64,000 nucleotides of DNA, taken from positions 1 to 64,000 of the forward strand of contig CALXAH010000018.1 in NCBI GenBank assembly GCA_944386225.1, read 5' to 3'. The notes beneath the pieces are model-generated. The model was not told the DNA's origin, made no database searches, and saw only the letters and a list, made by a program, of their open reading frames with translations. The position numbers and the translations under genes are program-made. Of the stretch, positions 52,746-62,938 are shown piece by piece (positions within the stretch are counted from its first letter, which is position 1; every line of letters begins with the position of its first letter). The DNA comes from an uncultured Gemmiger sp. Its GTDB lineage: Bacteria; Bacillota; Clostridia; Oscillospirales; Ruminococcaceae.

Positions 52746-54026
52746 ACGAAACTCAAGAACCTGTTTTCCCTGCTCGTCTGCGGGAGCCTGCTGGCGAGTA
52801 CGCTGGCCGGCTGTTCCGGATCTTCCACCGCGCAGAACAATACGGCAGCCTCCGGCGGCGACGACGCCGTGACCATCAAGGTGTTTTCCAACCTGACCGA
52901 CCGCACCAGCGGCCAGGGCCTGATCGAACAGACGATCTTTGACGCCTATATGGCGGAAAACCCCAACGTGACCATCGAGGTGGAGGCGCTGGACGACGAA
53001 AGTTACAAGACCAAGTTCAAGGCCTACGCCACGGGCGGCAATATGCCGGATCTGGTGAACATCTGGTGCTCCCCTTCCTTCCTGGATGAGGTGGTGGCCG
53101 CCGGAACCCTGGAACCGCTGAATGCCGACGATTACGCCGATTACGGCTTTACCGAAGGTTCTCTGGACGGCGTTACCTACGACGGCCAGATCTACGGCCT
53201 GCCCCGGAACACCGACGTGCTGGGCTTCTACTACAACAAGGATATGTTTGAAGCCAACGGCGTGGAAGTGCCCACAACCTGGGACGAGCTGCTGGAGGTT
53301 GCGCAGGTATTCCAGGATGCGGGTATCTCCCCCATTTCCATGGATGGCCAGGACAAGTGGCCGCTGGCGCATTTTATCAACTGCATGATCGGCACCGTGA
53401 AGGGTGCGGATACCTACGCCACCATGGTGAACTCGGTGCAGAACAGCGACTACTCCGATCCCGTCTGGAACGACACCATCTCCGCCGCGGCCGAACAGGC
53501 TTCCCTGCTGTTCCAGCCCGGCTTTGAGACCACCGACTACGCAACCTCCCTGAACCTGTTTGTCAACGGCCAGTCGGCCATGTTCTTCATGGGCAGCTGG
53601 GAGATGTCCATGGCTCCTGATTTTGAAGTGGGTTACTTCACCATGCCGGACTTTGACGGCGACGGTGAGGGCGTGATCGGCGCCTACAACGGCGGCGGCT
53701 ACGCGGTTTCTTTTTCCTCGGCTGTCAAGGAGGAGGCCATCGCCCTGCTCAACTACATGTTTGAGCCCGAAAACTGGTCCAATCTCAGCTGGAAAAACGG
53801 CGTCTGCATGTCCGCGCAGGACTCCACCCAGTACCTGACCGGCAACGAGACCGCCCTGCAGAATGACATCATCAATGCTCTGAACAACGCCTCGGGCATT
53901 ACCGGCATGACCTACAACGACCTGGGCGACAGCGCCTACAAGACGCTGCCCGAAGACTCCACCGCGGAGGTGCTCTCCGGCATGATCTCGGTGGATGACT
54001 TCTTCGCCAACCTGCAGAACGGTTGA
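52746..54026 (+). CDS. Sugar-binding lipoprotein of a CUT1-type ABC transporter
   Basis: 426 residues. The leader KLKNLFSLLVCGSLLASTLA ends at a lipobox LAGC, followed by a Ser/Thr/Gly linker and an extracellular solute-binding family 1 domain (MPDLVNIWCSPSFLDEVVAA, FDGDGEGVIGAYNGGGY). It captures a sugar or oligosaccharide for import. The most likely start, 7 nt from AGGAGG, reads ACG (52746-52748) where ATG is expected; no ATG, GTG or TTG lies near the site. Permease genes follow. Confidence 0.85.
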   Translation, partial: TKLKNLFSLLVCGSLLASTLAGCSGSSTAQNNTAASGGDDAVTIKVFSNLTDRTSGQGLIEQTIFDAYMAENPNVTIEVEALDDESYKTKFKAYATGGNMPDLVNIWCSPSFLDEVVAAGTLEPLNADDYADYGFTEGSLDGVTYDGQIYGLPRNTDVLGFYYNKDMFEANGVEVPTTWDELLEVAQVFQDAGISPISMDGQDKWPLAHFINCMIGTVKGADTYATMVNSVQNSDYSDPVWNDTISAAAEQASLLFQPGFETTDYATSLNLFVNGQSAMFFMGSWEMSMAPDFEVGYFTMPDFDGDGEGVIGAYNGGGYAVSFSSAVKEEAIALLNYMFEPENWSNLSWKNGVCMSAQDSTQYLTGNETALQNDIINALNNASGITGMTYNDLGDSAYKTLPEDSTAEVLSGMISVDDFFANLQNG

Positions 54027-54095
54027 TCCAAGATCTGAACGACTGTGGCAGGGAGAGATCCTCCCTGCCACAGTTCTGTGAAGGAGAGATAGCGG

Positions 54096-54974
54096 ATGCA
54101 CAAACTGTATAGCAATAAACTGGTGATCTTTTCCCTGGTACTGCCGGGCCTACTGACCTTCCTGATTGCGATCCTGGCGCCGATCGTGCTGAGCGTCTAC
54201 TACAGCCTGACCGACTATTCCGGCCTGGGTGCGGCCAACTTCACGGGGCTGGCCAACTACGCCGCGCTGGTGCAGGACGAGGTGTTCTGGCGCGCGCTGC
54301 TGAACTCCGTGCTGCTGGCGCTGGGATTCATCTGCATCCAGCATCCCATCGCGGTGCTGGTGGCCTGGAAACTTGACCGCCTGCAGGGCAAGGCGGAAGG
54401 GCTGCTGCGCTGCATCTACTTTTTGCCCAACGTGATCTCGGTGGCGGTGATCGCCTACCTGTGGAAATTCATCTACAACCCCAACTTCGGCCTGCTGCAG
54501 AAGGTGCTGGAACTCTTCGGCTACGAGGGCAGCTTCAACGCGCTGGGCAGCGGCACGGCCATCTGGGCTGTGCTGGTGGTGCTGGTGTGGCACGGGTTCG
54601 GCTGGGGCATGCTGATCTACTACACCGGCATCAAGAACATCGACCAGGTGGTGTATGAGGCTGCCGCCCTCGACGGTGCCACCAGCAGCCAGACCTTCTT
54701 CCGCATTACCCTGCCGATGATGAAACCGGTCATCAAGTACAACGTGACGCTGGCCATCATCTCCGCCCTCAAGCAGATGGAAACGGTCTACCTGCTGACC
54801 AACGGCGGCCCCGGCAACGAAACCCAGTTCATGGCCACCTACCTGTACAAGCAGGCGTCCGGTTCCTACAAATACGGGTACGGCAACGCCATCAGCGTTG
54901 TGTTCATTGTGATCTGTCTGGCGGCCACCGTACTGATGAACAAGCTGTTTGCCGAGCGAAAGGAGGCGGTCTGA
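54096..54974 (+). CDS. ABC sugar permease, MalF-like
   Basis: 292 residues, six membrane helices. The EAA loop YEAAALDGATSSQTFFRITL is the contact with the ATPase. It forms the membrane channel with the next permease. GAAGGAGAG precedes the ATG. No ATP-binding subunit gene lies in the operon, so the transporter probably uses a shared MsmX-type ATPase. Confidence 0.92.
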   Translation: MHKLYSNKLVIFSLVLPGLLTFLIAILAPIVLSVYYSLTDYSGLGAANFTGLANYAALVQDEVFWRALLNSVLLALGFICIQHPIAVLVAWKLDRLQGKAEGLLRCIYFLPNVISVAVIAYLWKFIYNPNFGLLQKVLELFGYEGSFNALGSGTAIWAVLVVLVWHGFGWGMLIYYTGIKNIDQVVYEAAALDGATSSQTFFRITLPMMKPVIKYNVTLAIISALKQMETVYLLTNGGPGNETQFMATYLYKQASGSYKYGYGNAISVVFIVICLAATVLMNKLFAERKEAV

Positions 54975-54975
54975 T

Positions 54976-55809
54976 ATGGTCGGTCAGGAGAAAAAGGGCT
55001 TCCGTATCAGCACCCTGCTGCTGATTGTGCTGGCGGTGATCCAACTGTTCCCGCTGATCTGGCTGATTGACTTTTCCCTGGTGGAAAGTGATCAGCTGTT
55101 CACCAGCGGCATCCTGGTCTGGCCCAGCCCCTTCCGCTGGGTCAACTACACCCGCGCCCTGTTTGAGAGCAACTTCCTGCATTATCTGTTCAACAGCATC
55201 CTGATCAACGCGCTGGCGGTGATTCTGGTTGTGGTCTTTGCCACCATGGCCTCTTTCGCCTGCACCCGGATGCGCTGGGAGCTGTCGGGCTTTGTCTCGC
55301 TGCTGCTGATGATGGGGCTGATGATCCCCATCCATGCCACGCTGCTGCCCAACTACATCATCTTCAGCAAGATCAAGATTCTGGACACCATCCTGGCCTT
55401 GCTGATCCCCTATGTGGCGTTCTCGCTGCCTCAGGGCTTCTTTTTGACCAGCAGCTATATGGACTCGGTGCCCAAAGAACTGGAGGAGGCCACCGTGATC
55501 GACGGCTGCGGCGTTTACCGCACCCTGATGATCATTGTGCTGCCGATGATGAAAGCCTCCATTGCCACCGTTTCCATCATGACCTATCTGAACAACTGGA
55601 ACGAGTTTGTCATGGCCATGACCTTCCTCAGCTCGCCGGACTGGAAAACCCTTCCCTTCGCGGTGCTGGAGTTCACCGGCCAGTATTCCTCCGACTACGC
55701 CATCCAGTTTGCCGTGATGACCCTGTCGGCGCTGCCCGCCATCGTCATCTATATCCTGCTCAACAAGAACATCACCAAGGGTGTGGCGATGGGTGCTGTA
55801 AAGGGATGA
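54976..55809 (+). CDS. ABC sugar permease, MalG-like
   Basis: 277 residues, six membrane helices. EAA motif: LEEATVIDGCGVYRTLMIIV. The partner of the preceding permease; they are separated by 1 nt and share the AAAGGAGG binding site region. The C-terminal KGVAMGAVKG is typical of CUT1 permeases. Confidence 0.92.
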   Translation: MVGQEKKGFRISTLLLIVLAVIQLFPLIWLIDFSLVESDQLFTSGILVWPSPFRWVNYTRALFESNFLHYLFNSILINALAVILVVVFATMASFACTRMRWELSGFVSLLLMMGLMIPIHATLLPNYIIFSKIKILDTILALLIPYVAFSLPQGFFLTSSYMDSVPKELEEATVIDGCGVYRTLMIIVLPMMKASIATVSIMTYLNNWNEFVMAMTFLSSPDWKTLPFAVLEFTGQYSSDYAIQFAVMTLSALPAIVIYILLNKNITKGVAMGAVKG

Positions 55810-55813
55810 GAGC

Positions 55814-56461
55814 ATGAGATACTTTCGTTACGATTCCCCGTTCTGGACTGCCATGGAGCGTGTATTCAACTGGATGCTGCTCAACCTGCTCTGGCTGCTG
55901 ACCAGCCTGCCGGTTCTTACCGTCGGGGCGTCCACGGCGGCGCTTACCGATGTGACATGCCGGATGGAGCAGGGCGAGGACCCGGCTGTGTTCCGGGAGT
56001 ATTTCCGCGCATGGGTACGGCACGCCCGGCAGGCTACCCTGGTCTGGATCGCCGTGCTGGCCGCGGTTCTCTGGCTGCTGCTGGCGCTGCAGGTCTGCTT
56101 TGCCTCCGGTTCGGCGCTTCTTCTTCCGGTAGCGGTTGCGGAAGGGGCGCTGCTGCTGGCGGTGGTGCTCAGCCTACCCTACGGCTTTGCCCTCTGCCTG
56201 CAGCCGGAAACCCGGTTCCGGGAGATCGTAAAAACCGCCATGATTACCGCGTTGCGCCGGCTTCCCTGGTCGGTGGCCCTGGCGGTGACGGGTATCCTTC
56301 CCTGGGCGGTCACCCTGCTTTTCCCTGGCGCGTTTCCCTTCCTGTTCCTGTTCTGGCTGTTTGCCGGGGTCAGCGCAATCGCCTTTGTGCAGCAGAAGAT
56401 CCTGAACCGGATGGACGGGCACACAAGCGCGGTGCATCCGGAAGCTGACGCTCAAAAATAA
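55814..56461 (+). CDS. DUF624 (YesL-like) membrane protein
   Basis: 215 residues, about five membrane helices. Opening FRYDSPFWTAMERVFNWMLL, then LLWLLTSLPVLTVGASTAAL is diagnostic for DUF624/YesL, a family found beside sugar-ABC operons. Its function is unknown; it may aid transporter assembly or regulation. Start lies 4 nt after the preceding stop. Followed by a terminator. Confidence 0.9.
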   Translation: MRYFRYDSPFWTAMERVFNWMLLNLLWLLTSLPVLTVGASTAALTDVTCRMEQGEDPAVFREYFRAWVRHARQATLVWIAVLAAVLWLLLALQVCFASGSALLLPVAVAEGALLLAVVLSLPYGFALCLQPETRFREIVKTAMITALRRLPWSVALAVTGILPWAVTLLFPGAFPFLFLFWLFAGVSAIAFVQQKILNRMDGHTSAVHPEADAQK

Positions 56462-56468
56462 AACGAAT

Positions 56469-56510
56469 CGGCCCTTGCGGGAGGCGGCATGCCGCTTTCC
56501 GCAAGGGCCG
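56469..56510 (+). terminator. Terminator of the sugar-ABC operon
   Basis: CGGCCCTTGCGG (56469-56480) pairs with CCGCAAGGGCCG (56499-56510), with an inner GCGGCATGCCGC. T-rich tail is weak. Confidence 0.65.
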
Positions 56511-56517
56511 TTCTGTC

Positions 56518-58149
56518 TTAGCCGAAGAACTGCTTCATATCCTCTTCAAGGGTGCCGATGCCGGCAATGCCGAACTTCTCAACCAGAACCTCTGCCACAT
56601 GGGGGCTGAGGAACGCGGGCAGCGTGGGGCCGAGATGAATATTCCGAATCCCCAGCGACAGCAAAGCCAGCAGCACGATAACCGCCTTCTGCTCATACCA
56701 CGCGATGTTGTAGACGATGGGCAGGTCGTCGATATCCTCCAGGCCGAAGATTTCCTGCAGCTTCAGGGCAATCACCGCCAGTGAATAGGAGTCGTTGCAC
56801 TGGCCGGCGTCCAGCACCCGGGGAATGCCGCCGATCTCCCCCAGCGCCAGCTTGTTGTACCGGTACTTGGCACAGCCGGCGGTGAGGATAACGGTATTCC
56901 GGGGCAGGGCCCGGGCAAATTCGGTGTAATAGCTGCGGCTGGGGGCCCGGCCGTCGCAGCCGCCCATCACCACAAATTTCCGGATCGCGCCGGACTTCAC
57001 AGCCTCCACGATTTTATCCGCCAGGGCAAACACCTGGGCGTGGGCAAAACCGCCGGTGATCTGGCCGTTTTCGATCTCGACGGGAGGCGCGCACCGTTTG
57101 GCATGCTCGATCAGGGGGGAGAAATCCTTGGTTTCGCCGATCTCCCCGGGGATATGCCGGCAGCCGGGATACCCGGCGGTGCCGGTGGTGTACAGGCGGT
57201 CCTTGTAGCTGTCCTTGGGAGGAACGATGCAGTTGGTGGTCATCAGGATGGGGCCGTTGAAGGCATCGAACTCCTCCTTCTGTTTCCACCAGGCGTTGCC
57301 GTAGTTGCCCACAAAGTTGGGGTATTTGCGGAACGCGGGATAGTAGTGGGCGGGCAGCATCTCGGAATGGGTGTACACATCCACGCCGGTGCCCCGGGTC
57401 TGCTCCAGCAGCATTTCCAGATCCCGCAGGTCATGGCCGGACACCAGGATACCGGGATTTTTGCCCACGCCGATGTTCACGCGGGTGATCTCCGGATTGC
57501 CGTAGGTCCCGGTGTTGGCCTTGTCCAGCAGGGCCATGCCCTGCACGCCGTACCGGCCGGTTTCCAGGGTGAGCGCCACCAGGTCGTCCGCGCTGAGGCT
57601 GTCGTCCAGGGTAGCCGCCAGCGCCCGCTGGATAAACGCGTCCACCTCCTCGTCATCCCGGAGCAGCACATTGGCGTGCTTGGAGTAGGCGGACAGCCCC
57701 TTCAGACCGTAGGTGATCAGTTCCCGGAGCGAGCGGATATCCTCGTTTTCAGTGGACAGCACCCCCACCGTCCGGGCCTTCTCCTCCCAGTCGCCGGAAC
57801 CGTCCCACAGGGCGGCTTCGGGCAGGTTCGCGGTGCTGTCCAGCCGGGCGAGCTGTTCTTTCTTTGCGTCCAGTGTGGCACGGACGCGTGCCTCAATGCT
57901 CTCCCGGTTAAAGTTGGCGTTGGTGATGGTGGTAAACAGGTTGGAGGTGATCAGGTGGTTGACCCTGACGTCCACGGGCTTGCCCTCCCGCCGCAGGGCG
58001 GTGGTAACGGCAGAGAGCCCGCGGCTTGCATACACCAGCAGATCCTGCATGGCGGCCACGTCCGGCTTTTTGCCGCACACGCCCACCACGGTGCATCCCT
58101 TGCACCCGGCGGTTTCCTGACACTGATAACAGAACATTTTCGTTTCCAT
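56518..58149 (-). CDS. hcp: Hybrid-cluster protein (hydroxylamine reductase)
   Basis: 543 residues from the ATG at 58149, 7 nt from AAAGGAG. The N-terminal cysteines C7, C10, C19 and C25 bind the [4Fe-4S]-type cluster, and the hybrid-cluster ligands lie in [34 protein letters not shown] and [10 protein letters not shown]. Hcp reduces hydroxylamine or nitric oxide and helps tolerate nitrosative stress in anaerobes. It is flanked by a sugar-ABC operon and a glycosidase gene, with no obvious partner (no hcr). It stands alone, minus strand. Confidence 0.97.
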   Translation of the reverse strand: METKMFCYQCQETAGCKGCTVVGVCGKKPDVAAMQDLLVYASRGLSAVTTALRREGKPVDVRVNHLITSNLFTTITNANFNRESIEARVRATLDAKKEQLARLDSTANLPEAALWDGSGDWEEKARTVGVLSTENEDIRSLRELITYGLKGLSAYSKHANVLLRDDEEVDAFIQRALAATLDDSLSADDLVALTLETGRYGVQGMALLDKANTGTYGNPEITRVNIGVGKNPGILVSGHDLRDLEMLLEQTRGTGVDVYTHSEMLPAHYYPAFRKYPNFVGNYGNAWWKQKEEFDAFNGPILMTTNCIVPPKDSYKDRLYTTGTAGYPGCRHIPGEIGETKDFSPLIEHAKRCAPPVEIENGQITGGFAHAQVFALADKIVEAVKSGAIRKFVVMGGCDGRAPSRSYYTEFARALPRNTVILTAGCAKYRYNKLALGEIGGIPRVLDAGQCNDSYSLAVIALKLQEIFGLEDIDDLPIVYNIAWYEQKAVIVLLALLSLGIRNIHLGPTLPAFLSPHVAEVLVEKFGIAGIGTLEEDMKQFFG

Positions 58150-58338
58150 CGCTATACTCCTTTGCATGGTTTGAATCAGCCTGTATCCCGGAAAAAGAGG
58201 AAGGGCGCGCCTGCCCTCCCGCGATACCCGGAGCCCTGCTCTGTACCGGCTCCAGCTTAAAGATGCATTCCTGTCTGTATCTAGTTTTATACCGTTTCCC
58301 GGGGGTTATTCACCACCTGCATTGTACTGCAATCCGCA

Positions 58339-58372
58339 AAAAACCGTTGTTGGAATTCCAACAACGGTTTTT
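58339..58372. terminator. Bidirectional terminator
   Basis: AAAAACCGTTGTTGGAA and TTCCAACAACGGTTTTT (58339-58355, 58356-58372) are exact complements with no loop spacer. It ends the GH43 gene on the minus strand. Confidence 0.85.
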
Positions 58373-58376
58373 CGTT

Positions 58377-60041
58377 TCAGTTCATGTCTGCGGCATCGTC
58401 CACCGGCGCGCTTTCATCCGCCAGATACTCGAAGAAATCAAAATCCGCGTATTTGCTGTGGGTGAGCCTGTCGGCGCAGGTCAGACCCACCATCGCCCCG
58501 GTAAATTCGCCGAAGCGGCAGTATTCATCCGAGAAGCGGGTAACGTCAAACACCGGCCCAATGTCCCGGTATTCCTGCCCGTCCTGCGACCAGGAGAACT
58601 GCATTTCCCTCCCCCGGATGGTCAGACGCATCCAGACCGGGCCCTCCGGTGCCGGTGTGCGGGTGCCCAGCAGCACGCTGCGCTCCCCGTTTTCCAGGTG
58701 GGTGATCCCCAGCGCGCAGCCGCCCAGGGTTTCGCTGTAGTATTTGCGCAGGTTCACATAGTTCATGTTGTCGTAGTACAGGATCAGGCCGGCGCTGTGC
58801 TGGAAGGTTTCCGGTTCAAACTCCATCCGGGTAGTAATGCGCGCCTGCACGCTGGTCAGCTTGCGGGCCAGGATGCTCACCTTGTTCAGAGAGGTGCGGG
58901 ACTCCTGTCCCCGCATCCGCAGCCAGCCCGGCCAGGCGGTCAGATCCACAAACCGCTGGGGCATGATCCGGGGCGCGTAGTAGAAATTCCCCAGAACCGG
59001 GCTGTCGAAATCGTCCAGCGCGGGAGGATGGGGCATCGGAACCGGGGGCAGGTCGGGTTCGGGGGTCTGCGCCTTGGCCAGGTTGGAGCCGTCGGCCATC
59101 CGCAGCCAGCCGTCCTCCGTCCAGACCATCTGCTGCAAAGCGGTCTCCCGGCCCAGGGTGCAGCGCAGTTCCGGCACAAAGGGACGGGCGCAGAGATGGG
59201 CCAGGTACACCTGCCCGTTCGGCAGATCCACATAGCTGCCGTGGCCGCTTTTCTGCAGCACCGACGCAGGGTTGAAGTACCGGGGTTTCAGGTGATCCGG
59301 GTCGTGCCGCTCGTAGGATACGGCGGGCTGGGAGGTAACGATCGGGTTTTCCGGGTCTCCCTCATAGGAGCCCCATACATTGCGCGCGCGGGCCATGGTG
59401 ACGCAGTGGTTGTAGCCGGTGCCTCCCTCCGCGCACATGAGATAGTACCAGCCGTTGCGCCGGGTCAGGTGCGGGGCTTCGATGCAGCCCCGGTCGGTGC
59501 CGCCCCGCCAGATGGGTTTGGGGTATCCCACAATTGCCTTTTTTTCCGGCGAATATTCCACCAGGCAGATCACGCCAGGCTTTTCGTAGTTGACCCGGGT
59601 TTCCCACTGGAGGGATACCAGATACTTGCGCCCATCCTCGTCGTGCAGCATCGAGGCGTCAAACCCGGCGGAGTGCAGATACACCGGTTCCGACCAGGGG
59701 CCCCGCAGATCAGAAGCGGTGATCAGGAAATTGTCCACGTCAAAATAGCGGGCGTTCATCGAGTTCATGACCCCGTAAACCAGGCAGAACCGGTCCTCGG
59801 GTTCGCAGTAGGTCAGGCAGGGGGCCCAGATCCCCTTGGCGCTGGGCAGCTTTTTCGGATCCACCTGCTCGTCGTTGGTGAGGATGTGGGTGTAGAGTTC
59901 CCAGTGTTTCAGATCCCGGGAATGGTACACGGGTACGCCGGGAAACCACTCAAAGGTGGACACGGCCAGATAGTAGTCATCGCCCTTGCGGCAGAGGCAG
60001 GGATCCGGGTTGAAGCCGGGCAGAACAGGATTTTGAATCAC
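58377..60041 (-). CDS. GH43 glycoside hydrolase (beta-xylosidase-like)
   Basis: 554 residues, GTG start after AAGGAGAG. The N-terminal five-bladed propeller holds the catalytic Asp13 (PGFNPDPCL), a second Asp in AGFDASMLHDEDG and the acid Glu in CIEAPHLT. The C-terminal ~200 residues (from DDFDSPVL) form the beta-sandwich typical of GH43 subfamily 11. There is no signal peptide, so it cleaves oligosaccharides inside the cell. Followed on the same strand by a symporter and a GH5, which suggests a xylo- or arabino-oligosaccharide locus. Substrate is inferred. Confidence 0.9.
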   Translation of the reverse strand: MIQNPVLPGFNPDPCLCRKGDDYYLAVSTFEWFPGVPVYHSRDLKHWELYTHILTNDEQVDPKKLPSAKGIWAPCLTYCEPEDRFCLVYGVMNSMNARYFDVDNFLITASDLRGPWSEPVYLHSAGFDASMLHDEDGRKYLVSLQWETRVNYEKPGVICLVEYSPEKKAIVGYPKPIWRGGTDRGCIEAPHLTRRNGWYYLMCAEGGTGYNHCVTMARARNVWGSYEGDPENPIVTSQPAVSYERHDPDHLKPRYFNPASVLQKSGHGSYVDLPNGQVYLAHLCARPFVPELRCTLGRETALQQMVWTEDGWLRMADGSNLAKAQTPEPDLPPVPMPHPPALDDFDSPVLGNFYYAPRIMPQRFVDLTAWPGWLRMRGQESRTSLNKVSILARKLTSVQARITTRMEFEPETFQHSAGLILYYDNMNYVNLRKYYSETLGGCALGITHLENGERSVLLGTRTPAPEGPVWMRLTIRGREMQFSWSQDGQEYRDIGPVFDVTRFSDEYCRFGEFTGAMVGLTCADRLTHSKYADFDFFEYLADESAPVDDAADMN

Positions 60042-60132
60042 AACAGTCTCTCCTTACAGGTTTATTTCACGCCGATGCCGCCCCGGCGCAAAGCGCGGCC
60101 GGAGCGGGCATTGGATTTGCATGGCGGGGGGA

Positions 60133-61530
60133 TCAGCGGCTGCCCTTCCAGCGGCCGGCGGCCAGATCGGTCACCGCGTTTTCGTAGTGTTTATCCAGAT
60201 CGAACAGCAGCATGCAGACGGTGGCGATGCCGCAGGCGATGGCCGTAACCCACACATAGCCGAAGGTGATGGCGGCCAGAGAGGCGGTGCCGGTGGGATC
60301 CTTGTCAAAATTGCCGGCGGACAGGATCCAGCCCAGAGCGGCGGTTCCCAGACCGGAACCCACCTTCATGCAGAAGGAGGAGGCAGCATTGCCCATGCCC
60401 ATGGCCTGTACGCCGGTGAGCCAGGAACCGTAGGTGATGGCATCCTGCAGCAGACTGAACATCGCCGCCGCGCCGCAGCCGAACGCCGCGCCCTTCAGGA
60501 TGTTGCACAGCACCACCATGGTTACGTTGGTGCCGGCCAGGGCGGTGAGCACAAACGCGGCGGTGGCCATGATCATACCCGCCAGGGCGGTGTACCGCTT
60601 ACCGATCTTCTTCATCAGGAAGGGGGTCAGGAACATCGTGACCAGCTGAGCGGTGGACAAGGGATTGGAGATGGTGATGTACAGATCCAGATCTCCCAGC
60701 ACATACTGGGCGTAGTAGGCCGCGCCGCCGTAGAAGGTGGACATCATGAAGTAGAGGCAGAAAAGGAACACCACCATGATCACCCAGTATTTGTTGGTGA
60801 CCAGGCTCTTGAAGCAGGCAATTACCGAGGGGCCCTTCTCCCCTTCGCCGACCTCCACCGTGTCGGTCACCCGCTCCTTGCAGCAGAAGAAGGTAATGAG
60901 GTTGAGGATAACGAACACCACCATCAGGGCCGCCACCGACAGGGTCCAGCCCTTCTGGGTGTAGGGGTCTCCGCCGCCGAAGAAGGTGCAGAGTTTGATG
61001 ACCACGGTGTTGACCGTCATGGTGCCGGCGGTGGCCAGCAGCATCCGGAAGTTGCCCAGCAGGCCGCGCTCGTACTGGTTGGTGGTCATCAGGCCCTGCA
61101 GGGTGGAGTAAGGCACGTTGACCGCGGTGTAGAAAACGGTGGAAACCAGGTTGTAGCTCAGGAAGATATAGGCGATCTGGGCGCTGCCGGCCAGTCCGGC
61201 GGGTACTGAGTATAGCAGTACGTTGCAGACCGCCAGCGGGATGCACATGCGCAGGATCCAGGGCCGTGCCTTGCCGAAGCGGCTTTTGGTGCGGTCCACG
61301 ATGCGGCCCATGATCAGGTCGGAGATGCCGTCAAAGATCTTGGAGATCGCCATCACCGTAGACCCAACCAGAGCCGGCACGCCCAGCACGTTGGTGTAGT
61401 AGACCAGAAGGAAGGCGGAGATAGCCGAGTAAACCAGATTCGCGGAGTAATCGCCCAGACCGTAGGCAATACGCTCCACCATGCTTAACTTTGCATTGGG
61501 ATTCAGCTGTTTTGTTTGCTGTGTATGCAT
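60133..61530 (-). CDS. GPH-family sugar symporter
   Basis: 465 residues with twelve membrane helices. The signature MGRIVDRTKSRFGKARPWIL belongs to the glycoside-pentoside-hexuronide:cation symporter family (MelB, XynB/XylP types). It imports a glycoside with Na+ or H+. AAAGGGG precedes the ATG. It lies between GH43 and GH5 genes, so it probably brings in the oligosaccharide they process. Confidence 0.92.
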   Translation of the reverse strand: MHTQQTKQLNPNAKLSMVERIAYGLGDYSANLVYSAISAFLLVYYTNVLGVPALVGSTVMAISKIFDGISDLIMGRIVDRTKSRFGKARPWILRMCIPLAVCNVLLYSVPAGLAGSAQIAYIFLSYNLVSTVFYTAVNVPYSTLQGLMTTNQYERGLLGNFRMLLATAGTMTVNTVVIKLCTFFGGGDPYTQKGWTLSVAALMVVFVILNLITFFCCKERVTDTVEVGEGEKGPSVIACFKSLVTNKYWVIMVVFLFCLYFMMSTFYGGAAYYAQYVLGDLDLYITISNPLSTAQLVTMFLTPFLMKKIGKRYTALAGMIMATAAFVLTALAGTNVTMVVLCNILKGAAFGCGAAAMFSLLQDAITYGSWLTGVQAMGMGNAASSFCMKVGSGLGTAALGWILSAGNFDKDPTGTASLAAITFGYVWVTAIACGIATVCMLLFDLDKHYENAVTDLAAGRWKGSR

Positions 61531-61579
61531 CGGTTGTTAGCCCCTTTCCTTATTACCATCAAACTCAATAATGTCGTGC

Positions 61580-62752
61580 TCAGCCGCCGATGGGAAACCA
61601 GCCCAGATCCGCGCATTTGCCCAGATCCCAGCTGTCCCAGCCGATCCAGTTCGGTTCGTTCACGGTGTCCAACAGCAGCTTGTAGCTCCAGAAAAAGTAA
61701 CCGGAACCCTCACGCCAGGCGGCCAGCTGGGCGTTGGCCAGCTGCTGGTACAGGTGCTGTTTGGCTTCGGGGGACAAGGTTTCCTGATTGCCGGAGAAGT
61801 CCATCCCGTTCAGCACCGACTGGCCGCCTTTGGTGTCCACGCCGGTGGCGTAGGAGTTGAACAGGCACCACTCGCCGCAGATCACCGGCACATACGTCTG
61901 TACCTCGGCGATATCCCGGGCGTAGTTCTCCTGGATATACCGGATATAGCCGTTCAGGGTCTGCTCGCAGCCCATGGCCTCCGCCATCATCAGGTACTGG
62001 TGGGTGTCCAGCATGATGCCCCGGAACCGGGGCTGGGTGAGGAACTCTTTCCAGGCCTTGAGCTGGAAAGCATCGTGGAAGATCACGTATTTGTCCTCCC
62101 CCATGTGCCGCCGCATCCGGTCGTAGGCATCGGTGTAGAACTGCCGCAGGAACTCCAGGGTAACGGAGGCGCTGCCGGCGGCCATTTCCGGGTCTGCCGC
62201 CCGGTAGCGGTTGGGTACGTCCATCCTCTCCCACATGGGCTGGGTGATAGGCTCGTTGATGGGGGTGATGCCGAACAATGCCTTGTGGGAACCATACCGG
62301 GCGGCCAGCCGTTCCAGCACGTCCAGCACATAGTCCACCTCGGCCGGGGTCTGGCTCCACCGGCAGACACCGCAGATGCCGCCGTTGTCAAAGCCGTTCT
62401 GGCTGAGGGGTGCGGTGTGCAGGTCGATCAGCACCCCCAGGCCGTACTTTTCTGCCCAGGCAAAGGCCTTGTCCAGCTCCTCAATGCAGCCCAGAAATGG
62501 CGGCCGGTCGCCGAAAACGAAGTAGGGCACCGGAATCCGAACCGTGTTCATCCCGATCCGCCGGATGGTGGCGAAATCCCGCTCGGAGATATATTCGCTG
62601 CGGTGGATCCGGATCCGCGCCTCGTATACCTCCGGCGAGAGCTGCAGCGGCAGATGGTATTCGTCCTCCGCCGTCGTACCCTCGAACAGGGCGGGACTCA
62701 TCCACTTTTCCAGCACCAGCCAGTTTCCCAGATTGACGCCTTTCACATACAT
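61580..62752 (-). CDS. GH5-family glycoside hydrolase
   Basis: 390 residues. The start VKGVNLGNWLVLEKWM, the acid/base Glu in ITPINEPITQP and the nucleophile Glu in VPVICGEWCLF are the GH5 (cellulase superfamily) marks. The opening GVNLGNWL is shared with exo-beta-1,3-glucanases. There is no signal peptide; it is intracellular. It probably hydrolyses a beta-linked glucan- or xylan-oligosaccharide. It is the first gene of the GH5-symporter-GH43 minus-strand run. Confidence 0.9.
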   Translation of the reverse strand: MYVKGVNLGNWLVLEKWMSPALFEGTTAEDEYHLPLQLSPEVYEARIRIHRSEYISERDFATIRRIGMNTVRIPVPYFVFGDRPPFLGCIEELDKAFAWAEKYGLGVLIDLHTAPLSQNGFDNGGICGVCRWSQTPAEVDYVLDVLERLAARYGSHKALFGITPINEPITQPMWERMDVPNRYRAADPEMAAGSASVTLEFLRQFYTDAYDRMRRHMGEDKYVIFHDAFQLKAWKEFLTQPRFRGIMLDTHQYLMMAEAMGCEQTLNGYIRYIQENYARDIAEVQTYVPVICGEWCLFNSYATGVDTKGGQSVLNGMDFSGNQETLSPEAKQHLYQQLANAQLAAWREGSGYFFWSYKLLLDTVNEPNWIGWDSWDLGKCADLGWFPIGG

Positions 62753-62938
62753 TCTGTCTCATCCCTTCCGTGATGTGTCTTCTCTCTGTGTTCATGATAA
62801 AAAAAAGAGACGCTGAAATATATCACACACTTCAGCGTCTTGGCACAAATTCTCTTTATTCGATTGTTTTCTATAATTGTTATAAATCCGGGTATATATT
62901 TTTGTGCATTACAACAAGGATTGCGGACGATCCATCCC

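Noticed and set aside
57040-58260. Plus-strand open frame opposite hcp
   Set aside because: Shadow of hcp; no domain.
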